Source of the DNA: Otis tarda
Taxonomy: Eukaryota > Chordata > Aves > Otidiformes > Otididae
DNA: 64,000 bases
Assembly: GCA_026413225.1 (NCBI GenBank)
Contig: CM048552.1
Span: 141,001,053-141,065,052, forward strand
Direction of reading: 5' to 3'
Position 1 is the first letter of the stretch. Every line of letters starts with the position of its first letter. Below are positions 12,350-54,872 of this stretch, piece after piece. The notes under the pieces were generated by a model. It did no database searches and was not told the DNA's origin. It saw only the letters and a list, made by a program, of their open reading frames with translations. Position numbers and translations under genes: made by a program.

Positions 12350-15300
12350 TACTGTTATGATTATTATGATATATGCCATAGCCTCTGAAGCTTACTTTAG
12401 TATTGACTGTAGCAACTCATTTTCCACTTTTTTTTGTTTTCTTGTACAGTTTGTTTCTTGATAGTAATTTTGAAAATCCAGATTGTTTCATGAAAGGAAT
12501 TTATTTGTAGGTTGTTTGGATATTTGTTTCCATAAATTCTCAAATGTTCTCACCCCGGTTCATCTTCATCCATTTAAATAACTGTCAATTATGTACAACC
12601 TTCTATCTGAAGTCTTATTTGTTGGCTTGGATGGTTTTTTGGGTATGATATTCAGAGGTATAATACTGGAGACAGACTGGATCCCAGTTTGGAGACGAGA
12701 GGGAAAGGAAAGTGCGTGTATAAAACAACTAACAACAACGGTTGGCTTCTAACTGTGTAAACTTGGTAGAAGGACTTTTATTTCCTGTTAAGAAGCTACA
12801 CAGCAAAAATAGGAAAAACTTATCTATCCATTCTGTGTATCAGTTGCTTAGTAGGCTGAACTGAAGTTAGAAAACAATAAAATTTTAATTGAGTTTAGAC
12901 TTATTTTTTCCACATTGTAGAGAAAAAACAGTGTAGTAGTCCTTACAATCCTAAATAGCATGAAAAATTTGAAGACCACAGTCCTTTTCTGCTAGAGTAT
13001 TTAAGTATTTACATTAAACGTAACTGTTAATTTAACACTGGCATGTCTTCATTAACATTAGCTATTAATTAAAAAGAATATTTTCAGTCTTTACTTCTAT
13101 CAGTAATGTAATTCTTGGGCACTGTAGAGATTTTCCTCAGAAATGTTTAATTGATATTCGAGACTGGAATGTGGAGACTGAGATTTGAAAGTTAATACTT
13201 ACGCTAGCGTATTTGTTCCATATCAGATATAGCTTTATTTGGATATTCTAGATTTACTTTCTCACAGAAGAGCTCTTTATGTGGAGAATATCATTATATC
13301 CATTCTATTGCCAGACAATAGTGATTTCATCACCTTCTCTTGGACAGTGTTACACTTTTTTTTTATATAGTAAAATATGACAGAACTTGAAAAGGTAATG
13401 AACACATGAAGTAAATTCTAGATACATAATACATCTTTACTCTGTGGTCTCCCAGGAATATCAATTGATACTGCCTTGTAAGTATAAACAAAGCCTTGCC
13501 TTTGAGGAATACTTTGTTCCACTTGTGAATTCTCAGTGTGTTAACCCTTAACCAAAAATAAATCTATTTTCAGTGCTTGTTCTAGATTGAAATGGTGTTT
13601 TAGGAGAAGATTTTTACTGACTTGTAGCTTGATTTTATTTTGTAGAACTTAATTTATGGAAGATAGAATACAGGGTCTCAGTGGGCCAGCACAGTGTTCA
13701 TAATTTATAGATACAAGGAAATTATTTAAGTAGTTTGGGAAGGTATTTTGCAATAGTTACAACACTGAGTCTTATGTGCATATTATAATAAAATCTCTAG
13801 TACTCAGTACAACCCATTCAAAACAAAGATCAAACTAAGTAAAATTTTCAGAAAAGGGCTTAGTTGTATCAGAAATATTTTCCTGTTTTTGTCTGTGTAA
13901 CAGCTCAAGCGTAAGGTGCTTACAACGGTAGTTTTAAGTACCTTCGAAGACTCTCTTGTTCTGTATGAACTTGAATAGCATATGTAAAATTACAGATTAT
14001 ATGGATAAATGCAAGCTTGCAAGTTGGATGTGTTTTAAGCTGTGATTATTTGTGAAAACTATCTCTTCTTCTTGTGTGTAATATCTGCTTATTAAATATA
14101 TCAATATTTTTTAAAAATTGCTAGATGAATGAGCTGACTTTATTAATAACACACTTGTGATACTGTGCCAGTAAGTTTTATTTGAGTCACAGTGCTGAGG
14201 ATTACAAAGTTGTATAGGTATCATTTGGCATAGGTTTGGTAACATGTATGAAGAACTTTGTGAGTTGCTAACAATTCTTTTTTAAACCTTATAAATGTAT
14301 AATTCCTTCTACAAATTAGCATATTCTGTGTCAATAATTTCCCCATGACATGCACTTGTCAGACCATATAACTTTGAGATTGATTTCTTCTGTCTGACTA
14401 TAGACCTATGTAGTGTAAATGACTATCAAACCTCCACATGTAGAATCACTTTATAGTCAGCAGAGGGAAATAGGTACTTCTGAGTTCATAAACTGAATGT
14501 GTAAAACTGCGCAATTGAATATAGAAGTGCCTTTATTTCTCTCTGATTTGGAAAAGATTCCACTTGTCTCATCCAAAGGTAAGCACTGTAATAAGCGAGG
14601 AAGTTCCAGCTCAGGGTGTCTGGAGAGGCTATTGGTTGTTTGCCTAAAAGTTGGAGATATTCAGTCTCTCAGCTTGTGTTTTGGGTACAAACGAGCTGGT
14701 CAGTTACTGCTTGTACTTCCTTTTTTTTTTTTTTTTTTTGTTTTTTTTGTTTTGTAAGTTCCCACCATAAATTTCAACAGGCTAAGAACAATGGCAGCTT
14801 TTCAGGACGTATATTCAGATCATGCAATAAAATATTGTACATTTTAAGTGTCCAACCATAAAGAGACTGTATGAGGCTATGTGGTCCTCTGTGGGTATCT
14901 TCAGTCTTTGAAAGAAGAAAGAACTCCAGTTTTTGTTTTTTAAAAATATCAGTCTTAAGGTTTAAAGGTAGAATGTGAAGCATTAACTTTCTGATGCTTT
15001 GAGGCCTTTTACTACTACTCAGTGAACAAGCTTTGTCAACAATGTTAATGTCCAGAGGTTTGGTGTTTTTTTTTTTTTTTTTTAATTTTGTTATCTTGAG
15101 TTATCTCTAGGTCAGTGAAATATTAAAAATGAAAGTCAAAAGTCTGAGTGAAAAAAGGTCAAATTTGAAAAAACCTGGAAAAGTAGATATTGGCCACTAC
15201 TGAACTTTAATTTCAGTGCATGCAAGTGTGTTTCCAGACTAGGGCCTTCTGTGCTAGGTTCTGCAGTAACACACAAAATAGCAGGGAATAGGCAATCTTG

Positions 15301-17552
15301 AACTGTTTTTTATTAGTTGCCTCTTCAGCTATTTCATCAAACATACGAGAGAACTAAAATGTGCTGAGTGTATTTACATTAAGTCAAAATATTTGATCTG
15401 TCTTCGTCCAAGACCTCTTCCACATAATGTACTCTTCAATCTTATACTTTAAGGTATTTTCACAACGCTTTTATTAAGTAACGAAAAGATAATCTGTTTC
15501 AAAAGTATTTTAAAATAATTTTTTCTGCCTTATGCAAAATATCTCCTCGATTTGTTTGTTCTTTAGCACTACTTCAGGTGAACATGGAAGTGAAATGTAG
15601 TTGAAAGGCATGTATTACAAGAGGTACTGGTCCCTCAAAGGCTTCTGTCCAGCACTGGTGAAGGAGGAAATTGGTCAAGTACAATGTGCCTTTTATTACA
15701 TTTGTTCAGCAATAATAAACCTTTGTACTTTAACAAGTTTTTTCTATTTGCTTTTTAAAAGGACACAGTCAAGGCTATTAAGCCTGATACTTTCTTCGCG
15801 TTAATGTGAGAATGACTTGCATCAAGTGGTCTTCCTGAGAAAACAAAGAAAGAAATCTACAAGAGCTCAGTTTCAGGACAGACAAAAATATGCTGAATAT
15901 GTAAAAATCCTAGAAGTGTGTAGAGGCAGGTATTTCTGGGTTGAAAAGCAAAGTGCCTAATCGAGTGTTAGATACCTAGTAAGTACTCCTGTTTAGCTTC
16001 ACATAGTTCAGAGGGGGCTGCTGTTAAAGTTTTGACCCATGCTGCTGCATATATCTCTGATCTTTATCAGGCTTCATGTAACTTTGACTTCTGTGGAACA
16101 AAGTGACTCTTTAAATCCGTCACGGATTATTGCATTTGTAAGTGTTTGTTTCTTAGTCATCAAAACGTTATTTTTATTTATTTTTCTTAGAGGAGAACAT
16201 GAGTTTTGGGCACAGCCATGTTTTGTGGTTGTTTGACTGGTCAACTTTATTTTAAGGTTTTCTGTTTTCTTTGGGTATAATTATAAACTTTGTCCACACA
16301 GTGTTTTTGCAGCAACATATAGGAACTAATATATTCTAACTGTAGCAATTGACAGAGCAAAAGCTACTAGAACAATATATTAAGTACCTGAACTGTGGTG
16401 TATCTTCTACAGAGGTGCTGTTTTAAACTTTTAAGACCTTAATGACTGTTTCCTTTAGTTAAAGTTACTTGAAAATGTTTTAAGACTGTCCTTGACTGTG
16501 TGACACAGCCTTTTTGTGGAAAACCAAACTAAGTATCTCTGTGCTGAGTTTGAGTAAAGCAACTAGCCAAATAATTTTGTAAGTGCTTGCTGTAAACAGG
16601 GAAACTGAAGGTGAAGACAGAAGTACTGACAGATGATGAGAGATAAAGCTTTACTGATCTCTTGGGTAAAGATTTGTTTGTGGGAATTAAACTTCGCAAC
16701 AGAGCTGATTTTTCCAAGTTAGTATATCCCTGCATAGGTTTTACTTACCATCTTTCTTCTTAACTTCATTTGGAGGAAGGGAAAAAAAAATAACTGGGGA
16801 GCACTTCTAGCTCATCATCAGAATAGAATAAGTGAAATAGTGTATTAATGATTTACTGGAATTCATCCTGTATGCGCTACCTGGGATAAACTACAAGTTG
16901 TTGTTCTTCATAGAAGATTAGAGTTCAATCCCTTTTGGCTTACACTGTTTCTGGGACATCCAGTTCAAGATTTTGAATGTAGTACTAATCCCAACTCAAG
17001 AAGTAGGAGCCATGTATTCACAATAGCAGACCCAAAATTAAACAGTATCTGAAGAGAGATCAGGATTCATCATTTTGAGTTGTAATATGAAATGTTTCTG
17101 TCATAGTACTTGAATTTTTTTTTTTTTTGAACCATCAAAAGGAATTTTGTAGCCTAAAATCAGGGATTTAATGATGCCTAGAATAATACTAGACTCATCT
17201 CTTTTGATTTCCTTCTCTGCCTGAATCTGGTTACTTTGGGATGCATTCATGTATTATTGTGGTAAGCGAAAGTGTAACAGACTTTAATTTAAAAGAGTAA
17301 CTTTTAGCCTAAATTGCCATCAATTTGTTTTAGGTTTCATTTTAAGGAAGCTGCTTCATAGTATTTTTAAACACTTAAAAAAAAATAATTAAAGCAAAAG
17401 ATCAACTTTGAGCACAAATTCATTTAGAAAGAATCCTGAATTAATCTAAACTTGATGGGAATTTTTAGCACCAGTTAATGGACAGGCAGTGGCTAGATGT
17501 TTGATTTTGTATGTCTCACTTTTATTGTTTGAGAGACTTTTTTTGTTTGTGG

Positions 17553-17579
17553 TTTTTTTTTTTTTTTTTTGGGGGGGGG
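17553..17579 (+). repeat. T18-G9 homopolymer junction
   Basis: Eighteen T followed directly by nine G in intron 1. Such tracts are prone to slippage and sequencing error. Confidence 0.9.
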
Positions 17580-19656
17580 AACCCCTCACAGTAAAATCGT
17601 TCTATTTAATATTTGCATTCTAAGAAGCTCTCAGTTAACATGCCTATTCTAACCTCTCCCGACCTGAAAGAAGCAATTCTGTGAACAGGACTTGAATGAC
17701 TTTTTATAACTTTAAAAAGTCTAAAGTTGGCCTTCTAATTTACAGATTCTTTTCCAACTGTTAAAAAGTGACACTTTTGGATAATACTTTAATTACCTGA
17801 AATTCTTATAAGATTAAATATATAATTTAATACTTTCTAGTGTTTTAATTTGGAATGTGTTGCTAGCCAGTCAGGTGCCCAATTCTTAGCTGAACTGTGC
17901 TTTTCTTTTAAAACATGGTAGACCAAGTTTTTGTTTTGTTTTAAATTAGATCAATACAGATTGATACACTTTACTTTTATTAGAGGTTTGGTGTCATTTA
18001 AAATACTCTTTTTTCAACAAGCCTCCTAAATTTAGTTCACCAAAAGTAGTATAGAGCCTGGTTTCTGGTTTGAAAAGGAGTACATCTTTAAAGGCTTCTA
18101 TTTGAGCTGTTTTTATAAAATGTTTACATCTTTACTGTTTTGCAGTTGAGGCTTCTCGTCACTTCATATGCAATATTTAAATAGATAAAAGTAGGAGTAA
18201 TAATGGCTTCGAAATGTCCTGTTTTCAATACAGAGGAAAAACTTTTCATCTGCTCATCTGTTCATATTCTTTATATCAGCGTGTCACAAATCACAGGTAG
18301 TGGGAGGCATGGGAAGAGTTACAAAAATACCATTGAACAATCAAGTTGGGAAATACCAATGTTAGGAGAATTGTTCTGAAGGTTGTAGATGTTAAAGTTT
18401 TGTGGAGGGACATGGACATGCATTTAAATTCAATGTTCTAAGAGCTGTTTAGAGACAGAAAAGCTTAAGGGTTATCTTATCACCAGCAGGCTGATGACTT
18501 TCTGGTCTCATTTACTTATTGGTCGCTTGTATTTCAAAATAAATTAAGAATAAAGAGAGAGGAGAAACTTTCAAGGATTCTGTTTATTTTGTTTAAAGAC
18601 ATCTTGATATTTACAGTATTTTTATAGGGACCAAATAAGTTGTGAGCCAAAAAAAAACCCCAAAAAACCAACCTGGAATTAGAAAGGAACTCCCATCATG
18701 GGCATTATGCTAATGGCACTTTTTGGAAATCAGGAACCTGTCTCTGAACCATGTGAAAAACAGGAACCTTGACTGATGAGTATTAATTAGCCTGGTTATT
18801 CCTGTGTTCTTAATTCTTAAGGATTGTAATTCAGAAAGATGTAAATGGATGAGTCAAAAACGAGAGTTATGGATACAATTGCTTGGTACTCTGTCATATC
18901 AAATCTTGTGCAAAGTTGAAAAGAGACTATACCAAATTCCAGATTGTTAAGTGTAGTTTTAGTGGTGTGTTGTTATAGGCTTCTTGTATACTAAGTAAGA
19001 AAGAACCTGAAAATACATCAGGTCTTTGGAATCTGGAAGCAACAAAGAGGTAGAAATTATTTTACAGGAGCATCTTTGAGTCAAAAGCTAGCCTGTGCTC
19101 TGAACGTGCATTGCTACTTTGTTTTCAACTTCAGCTGGTTCAGAAGTGTAGAAGTAGTGGTCAAAGAGTTTCGGTGAGCAATCCACAGCTGGTTTGTGGA
19201 ACAGTGTAAAGACACTGAATTTGAGAAGGTTTGAGTGGTCATCTGCAAGGCATTTGCCATGGGCACTGGTCTATCGGTTGGGGAAAAATAGTGAACTTGG
19301 CTACTATGATGTCCAAAATAGTCAGCCTTGTTCTGTGTTGTTCTGTTCATGTGCCAGCCGCATCTTCTGTTATAGAAGCCCACGGTTGCTCATGTGTGGT
19401 TTCCCCATATCTTTTTCTCAAGCTGTAATATTCTGATTACCAGTCTATTTGGGCAGGCTGGTTTCCTTTGCTATACCACTTCTTCCCCTTCTTTGTCAAG
19501 AATTATTGACAACTACCGCTCCCCCTTTTAAGACATATATTGCTGGGCTGTTCAAGTTCCATTCCAAGATGGGACAAAGATTAAATGGTAGACAAATTTG
19601 ACATTCAGTAGTGAGTTTGTAATCTGATACAATTCACACAGTTTATCTCTGATATC

Positions 19657-20018
19657 CGTAGAATCATTACAATTGGAAAAGACCTCTAAGATCATCAAGT
19701 CCAACCGTCAATGCAACACCATGACGCCTACTAAGCCATGTCCTGAAGTGCCACATCTACACATTCTTTGAACACCTCCAGGTTTGGTGACTCCACCACT
19801 TCCTGGGCAGCCTGTTCCACTGCTTGACCACTCTTTCAGTAAAGAAACTTTCTGTTGTCAAATCTAAACCTCCTGTGGCATAACTTGAGACCATTTCCTT
19901 TTGTTCTGTCACTCGTTATTTGGGAGAGGAGACCAACTCCCATCTCACTACAACCTCCTTTCAGGTAGCTGTAGAGAGCAATAAGGTCTCCCCCCAGCCT
20001 CCTCTTCTCCAGACTAAA
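19657..20018 (-). mobile_element. Old CR1 LINE 3' fragment, antisense to PRKX
   Basis: Starts tagaatcattacaattggaa and continues with CR1-like blocks: gacctctaagatcatcaagtccaacc, ccactgcttgaccactctttcag, and ggtctccccccagcctcctcttctccag. It is clearly more diverged from the other CR1 copies and the ORF is broken throughout, so it is an older insertion of a different CR1 subfamily. The 5' end is at about 20018, where similarity is lost after cttctccagactaaaacag. Confidence 0.88.
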
Positions 20019-21053
20019 ACAGAATTCAACAGAATTAAGTCTGTTGTGCTTGTGGCTACCGATAAAGACTAGTATGTGATACAGTAGGAAACATTTCTGC
20101 TAACTGTAAATGAAAGTAAATACATCTGATGTTTTTGTAGGCATCTGTGGAAGTCAGGACCAACCCCGTTGGGACTCAGAAAGCAGCCCTCAGGGTCATG
20201 GATCTCACATGACCTAGTTTATTCTTCATTAAAACAGATGGCATCTATCTGAGCCAGGCAAACCTGGTTTTAAGAAAGAGCTGGGGATTAAAAGGATGGG
20301 AAGCTGGAACAGCTGGGCCTAATTAATGGGAGCAAATAAAGAGGTAAACTGAGCATTAAATTAGTCACCTACATCAATAGCAAAACAGTCACTACATGAC
20401 TACTCACTCAGTTGTTTTAGCTGATCAAAAGTGGCAGGATAGGTTTTTCTAGCATCAAAAGTATTGAAAATTGTGTCAGAAATATTCCCACATTCTTTAT
20501 TCTTTTCTACTAGGCTTCAAAGAGAGTAAAATCCTGGAAGCTGGCTATGGTATTTTGGCATGGCGTTAGGGAATCCAGCTTGCTTTGTAAGACTGAGAAT
20601 GCCCTTCTTGTGTTTGGTACCTAGGCCAAGCCGGTCCTCTGCAGTTTTTGGCCTACTCCATTCATGTGTGTTCAACATGAGAAGGTTACCTAATTCAGAA
20701 GACTGCTGGCATTCCTTCAAGTTCTGCAACCACATTAAATTTGCAGTGGGATCCAAAAATTGTATTATTTCTGTTGTAAACAGATTATGCTGGATTATCA
20801 GTTAGCATTTTGCATGTTTTATTTTGTTTGCCCATTTATTCCTGAAAATCTTGAATTGTTTTGCCTGTTGCAAATAGCACAGGCACTCTTGACTTGCTTT
20901 TGTTACTGCTGGCTGAAAACCTTTGTTTGCTGTATGCCTTAGCAGGGAAGTGTACAAATAAACTATAAAGTCTCCTTCAGACCCTTGCACATTTTTGCTT
21001 TAAAACTGTGGCGTTACCTGCTATGATAAAGAGAGACAGGTAGGGATGTGCAC

Positions 21054-21071
21054 GTGTGTGTGTGTGTGTGT
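21054..21071 (+). repeat. (GT)9 microsatellite
   Basis: Nine uninterrupted GT dinucleotides following atgtgcac, in intron 1. Confidence 0.95.
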
Positions 21072-24010
21072 AGCCATTGCTCTGCCTTCAGCAGGATAGT
21101 ATTTGCTAGATCCCAGGACTTGTCCGGAACGGTACACAGTCCCTGGAGTTCTGGTTTGAACTAAACATTAAACAAATGTCAGCAGAATATTGTGCAATCT
21201 GTAAACACTGTATTTCCTTTCATTATTATGTGCAAGATGGGCAAGTACAGAATGTTTCTATTTTAAGGAAATCCTAAGGAATGTTTACTTATTTGTCAGA
21301 GAAGGTCAGATTTAGGTGTTTCATACAGCTGAGCTCTGAGGTGATCAGAGCAAAAAATCAAACAGTTCTTTCACAGGCATTAACAGAAACTGTTCCATGA
21401 GCTCAGTGTCTCCTTCCTGGAGGGCAGAAGATGGCGGGGCTTTAATAAAAGACTAGCAACTCTGCCTTCTTCTGCTTCTGAAAAACTTCCCTCAAGTTTG
21501 TGGAGCTGGACCTCCATCTTACATGCTGTCACTCTGCTGCTTCAATTTTTTAGTTTTCTTTCCGTGAATGTAAGGGGCAGAATTTCCATTTAGTTACAAC
21601 AATAAAACCTGTTTTTACAAAACACCTAGATTTTCTTGACTTTGCTAAACTACCGGAATAACACCTTCTTGCAGCTTCCTACCTTGACCGTCCTGTTCCT
21701 CCTCCCTTTCCCCAAATTGTAAGGAAGATAATTTTTAAAAGTCTTTGCAGAAATGGCTCAAAGCACAAGCCGGAGATCAGACCAAAAATCTGAACTGAGA
21801 TATTGAATTGTAGTCATCTTTGTGTGCAAACTTTAACCTGGTTGTCTGAAGACTTGACTAAGCATAAAAAAAAAACAAACCCAAACCCCTCAACAATTAG
21901 TCCTGTATGTGGCTGTGCAAAAGCATAAATTAAACTTCATTTGCATACTTTATACAACTGCTATTGAGTTTCAGCAAGTTGCCCTGCTCCTTCTTGTTAA
22001 TAGCCCCATGTAGTCAGTCTTTTTTTGTCTTTTTTTTTTTTTTTTTTTTCCTTTGATTGAAAAATGATGTACTACTCGCCACATCTGCTCTTTGCTTCTC
22101 TTGCAGTGAGAGGAGCTTGACTGAACAGCTTAAGTGGTGTAAGTAAATTCCAGAACATCACTATTAATTTTTCTGTAGAGCTTTAAGAGCACACATTGTT
22201 TGTCAAAAGTGCTGGAAGGGTGATGGTTGTGGGTCTGCGTACTGTCACTAGCAACTGATGACCTAAATGGATTTTCTAAGAAGACTTGAATGGGAGAAAA
22301 TTCATATTATGAGAAGAGACGTCAGAAAATGAATGTTAAATGGCTTCTTGGTCTATATTGTCATCTTAATTTCCATAGTTGCTTGAAATGAGGCAAAAGA
22401 CCTTTGAAAAAAGACTGCCTGGCAATCAGTTCTACAATAAAACTGGTTAGGGAGGTTGGATGTTCTTGCCTGTCTGTGTGGTCTTCTGGTGTTCCTGGAG
22501 GCTCTCTAAGTGCTTGTCACTATTCTGGAATAGCTTGCTAGGCTTTGCCACTCTGGCGGAGACATTTTTAAAGAGGCTGTGTTTCCACAGTTAGAACTAT
22601 TGCTAAATAAATCCCCTACAAGTCCTGATTTGAAAGTGGATGGAACTTGTGATTGCTGTTGTTATTACTGTTATTATTTCTAAGCAGTGCCATTTATAAA
22701 GTTAGTCAAGCAGCATGATGAAAAATTAAAGCATTCTATAATAAAAATTTCTAGAATAAGTAGAACAAGTTATGAAACATGAGATCACAAGAGACCTAGG
22801 AACACCTTACGTATGTCTTCACTTCTGTCTTCCCTATTGAGTATGTCTATGGAAGCGCTTTATTCCTGCAACTATCGAAATGCATATAAAACTAGCATTT
22901 ACTTATGGGTTTGGTACTGTTAATTTCCTCGAGTCCACATTTGGAAGTCTGAAAAGTTTATTTTAGTTTTGGTGTGCGATATGACTATAGTAATTCTTGA
23001 CAGTGTTTTCACTCTGAACTCAACTTTCAACTCCTAAGTCTGAAATAATTTGTTAGTTTTTTGTCTACATATTCAATAAAGATTTAAAGAAAAAGTGTTT
23101 TAAGTACCTTGAACAAATAGCTCTGCTTGGAAGCTTTTGGGCCTTCTTTCTGTATAGTTTTGGGTTTTGTTTTGTTTTGGTTTTTTTTTTTACTGCAGAA
23201 GCCTAGACCCGTGAAAATAATGTTGTTTACAGGTATGGTCATGTAATATGACTGCATTGGTAAAGGATTTAATTGCATGATAAATTTTCCAGGGTGCGTT
23301 TACTATAAAAGCAAGCTTTATCTGAGACCTGTTTACAGTTTTCATGGTTAAAGAATTGTAACTCAGGACAGGTGGGAACGTAAAATTGCTTTGATAGAAT
23401 CTTTTGTGCTTGGACAACTGTAATCCTTGGTGGATTTGTGTAGTGAGAAGCATTATCTTGAAAGCTGGTTTTGAAAGTGGTGTTGATAATGGAGCTGCAA
23501 GTTCCATAAAACTGGATTGCTGAAGTTGTTAGTTCCTAGTTTGTGATATGAGTATTTTTGTTTTGTTTTTTTTTTTTTTTAGTAAATGCCATGTTTTAAA
23601 CAATATTACAAGTGACTGGAAAGAATAACTGTTAAATAAAATGTAAATATTTTAAGTGAGAATATGCATACAGAAAACAAACTTTAAAAACAAAAAAACT
23701 TCTCAAGTTTCTTGAACCTACTAGAGGTAAAAATTATCTTGTTTTTTCTTCCCTCCCCAAGTAATGCAGTTTTGGATGTTCATTTTTAGATTTCTCCCCT
23801 CTACCTCTCTCCCAAAAATCTTTCCTTTCACATACATACTCATCTCCCTGCACCCACTACACATCTTGGAAAAGTGCCTTGCAGTACAGTTTGATCGTAA
23901 CCAGTCAGCACAATCTGAAATCAGCTGACATACCAGCTATTACTACTGAAACAGGTCTATGGGCTACCTTCCTAGGGTACATGCAAAGAAGAAGGTGATT
24001 GTGAGCTTAA

Positions 24011-24063
24011 GTTTGTTGTTTTTTGGTTTTTGGTTTTTTTGGGGTTTTTTTTTTTTTTTTTTT
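24011..24063 (+). repeat. T/G low-complexity tract
   Basis: gttgttttttggtttttgg-type sequence ending in about 20 T. One of many T/G tracts in intron 1, with others at about 5152-5182, 14722-14757, 15068-15083, 22021-22050 and 23552-23580. The consistent sense-strand T-richness is typical of bird introns. Confidence 0.85.
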
Positions 24064-24568
24064 GGAAGGCATTTCTAAGCAAGAGTGTGACCTTTTACAA
24101 GTTAGGCAATTAGTTTGACTGCCAAGTATCCTTTATAGTGGTACATTTTTCTGTCAGAGAATAGGATTAAAAATATCTGGTGTACTGTTCTAATGGAACT
24201 TAGATGGCATTGTTTAGTGACTGAAAAAACAATAAGCAGCCACCCAAGGAGCTGAAATGTGTGTTCATCTTCGAATGTGTAACACTGTGCTGCAGTTCAA
24301 ATAGAAGTGTGGCTAAATGTGCTACTTTTAACTTCATTTCAAACTAAAAGAAATACTCAGTTCAGTTATGTATAATTGTCTTGAGTGCAGTGCACTTAAA
24401 AGGAAGTTTAATGAGGAATGCATAATACATTATTTAAAAGTCAGTATGTTTTTATTTTCCTTTTATATTTTTAAGAGTGAACTGAAAAAGGAATACATTA
24501 ACTACAAAGCAAAGGTGCCTGAAATCTTCTGTTTCCATGTAATATAACAATGCAACACTACAAGCAGA

Positions 24569-24626
24569 TTTTTGTTGTTGTTTGTTTGTTTGTTTGTTGG
24601 TTTTTTGGTTTTTTTTGTTTTTTTTA
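24569..24626 (+). repeat. (TTTG)n-like simple repeat
   Basis: ttgttgttgtttgtttgttt and following GGTTTTTT units in intron 1. Confidence 0.9.
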
Positions 24627-25511
24627 GAAGGGTCAGCAACTTTTAAGTAGTTTTTTCCCATCACTCCTATCTCCTGCTGAATCACCTCTATGTGCACATT
24701 TAAGGGAATAATCTCCTCACCTGAATAATTGGAGACAGCTGTTTTCAGTCATGGAACCTTGGTAGATGAATATTTAGAAACTTTTTTGTTGTTGTAATCA
24801 TTTTTATATCTTCTGTACTCTTTGTGTTACAAGTTCCTACATTTTAAACCCTGATAGACTTTTTTTTTCTATCTTGTTTTAATAAATAACATATGGAAAG
24901 TTAAGTTTTTTTTCTGTTGGGGATTTATTAAATCCATTATAATTAAACAGTACATTATTGGTCAGTGATGATAGCTTTTTCTTTCACGCCACACATTCTG
25001 AATATAATAAGCTGAATGCTACTTCTGAGTTTATCCTGCCCCTACGTGTCCAATCTAAATTAAAACTGATCTCTGAAATTTAAGACAGTGTTTCCTGGCC
25101 TTTCTTGTGCACTTGAGAACAGTTTTGCTTGTTTTGTTTGTATTGGTTATATTTGCATTTTATATATTACCTACTTTTTAAAATACATCTCCCTTACCTT
25201 TTCTCAGAACCACTTCTCTTCTTTGCAAGAAGTACTTCCAGTATCTATCCAAAGAGTGGCACTATCATGAAACTGCTATTTTTATTAAATCATTATCACT
25301 AAAAATTGAGAAATCCCGAGGAAAGAATTGTGTGAAAACAGGTAAAAAATGTAATACTGATCTATTGATGAGGAGGGAAAAAAACCAAACAAACAGATAA
25401 CAAAAAAAAAAGCTAAACAGGAATTGACTTCTTATAGGTTTTAGTTTAGTAAATTATGTTTGCTTTTTTCTTTTTTTACAATAAGTTGACGTTTTTTCTT
25501 CAACTTTTCAG

Positions 25512-53842
<28,331 letters not shown>

Positions 53843-53865
53843 ATGCAATATCTGCACTGGATGAG
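53843..53865 (+). other. PRKX: PRKX 3'UTR, part within exon 8
   Basis: Twenty-three bases lie between the stop and a strong donor match (GAG|gtatgt). The 3'UTR therefore probably continues in a separate last exon. Human PRKX is also known with nine exons, consistent with a UTR-only last exon, but I am recalling that and cannot check it here. Confidence 0.6.
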
Positions 53866-54375
53866 GTATGTCCAAATATCAGGAGTCCTCTTCAAAACAT
53901 TGCAGCTCTGTGACTGAGAGCCATATGCAGAATTTACATCTTCTGATTCATAACAGTGATTAATACTTCCTTACAGCTCATAAAACCAACAGTAATCACA
54001 GTGATAGATAGTGTAATCAAACTGTTGAAATAAAATATTGTAAAGCAGGCTTTCAGCATGACAGGTAATTTATCTCACAGACTTTGGTGTTCTAAAGTGA
54101 TGAAGAGTTATTCGCATACAGGTATTTAAGTCCGTCTGTTCTTAAAACTTTTAAAGTAATATGTTAAAAGAAAATATCTAGATTGACTTGACAGACAAGG
54201 GAATGTGGTTGTTCTTGATTGCAAGATTTTTGTATAGTAATGAAGACTTTATTTAGAGGAATAAGATTGTCAGATTAATTCTGTACCCTGGGTTCTGTCT
54301 TACAGCTGTGATAGATTGATACTACTTATTCAGTTCACGTGTTTCACATTGTACTTACTTTGAGTTTCTTTTTAG
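53866..54375 (+). other. PRKX: Probable 3'UTR intron (intron 8) of PRKX
   Basis: This is a 510-base interval from gtatgt to a pyrimidine-rich acceptor ending gtttctttttag. It is AT-rich with no coding potential. It contains an AATAAA near 54033 that would give a short retained-intron transcript if used. The junction lies 23 bases after the stop, inside the roughly 50-base limit, so normal mRNA should escape nonsense-mediated decay. The alternative is that the interval is simply exonic 3'UTR; no transcript data are available here. Confidence 0.55.
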
Positions 54376-54752
54376 TCTTAGAAACTGGAAGGAAATTGAA
54401 GTGCTAAGCAAGTCTGAAGAAAGATGGCGTTCCTATGTAAATGAAGACTTTCTTTGTGGATAAAAATGATACTGCATCCAGATACGTGTGTTAGTGTATA
54501 GTAAATAAAGAGATGGAGGCAGGCAAGAATAATTTTTTTGCTGTAAACATTTGACATTAGTTTAGTAAAGTGTAATATTCACAGTCTGCTCTGAAGTAGA
54601 CTGACTAAAGTGGTATATTTTAGGATTTTTTTTTTTTAAATTATGGTTAAGTTTCCTGCTATTCCCAGATCCTTTTTGCATAGTTAACTCATAGACTTAA
54701 TTTTATAAGTTTATACTAAACTTGTGTAATTAAAAGCACAAATTAGTGTATA

Positions 54753-54760
54753 TGTATATA
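54753..54760 (+). promoter_or_regulatory. Candidate Pumilio response element (TGTATATA)
   Basis: Exact match to the UGUANAUA consensus in the sense strand of the PRKX 3'UTR, upstream of the proximal poly(A) cluster. It sits in AT-rich sequence, so a chance match is plausible. Confidence 0.3.
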
Positions 54761-54872
54761 ATGAATACAGTTCAACTAAAGCACAGGAACTGTGCAAAGA
54801 TGTAAATTTTTGTACTTTGCAGAGTCTATGATTTTTATTTTTCAAATAATGTTTTTCAAGAAGTTCTCTAGG

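Larger units (their letters stand above)
1..25511 (+). other. PRKX: PRKX intron 1, 3' part (over 25 kb)
   Basis: The acceptor at 25511 is the first PRKX splice site in the window. Upstream sequence is AT-rich without a CpG island or an open frame resembling the PRKX N-terminus, so exon 1 is inferred to lie before base 1. Apart from three CR1 fragments and simple T/G tracts, annotated separately, I recognise nothing in 1-844, 981-11425, 12350-19656 or 20019-25511. All open frames there are short and lack family motifs. An unrecognised non-coding RNA or alternative exon cannot be excluded by reading alone. Confidence 0.75.

Noticed and set aside
11608..12360. 250-residue open frame on the + strand
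   Set aside because: It is the antisense reading of a CR1 ORF2 remnant. The real homology ([28 protein letters not shown]) is on the minus strand.
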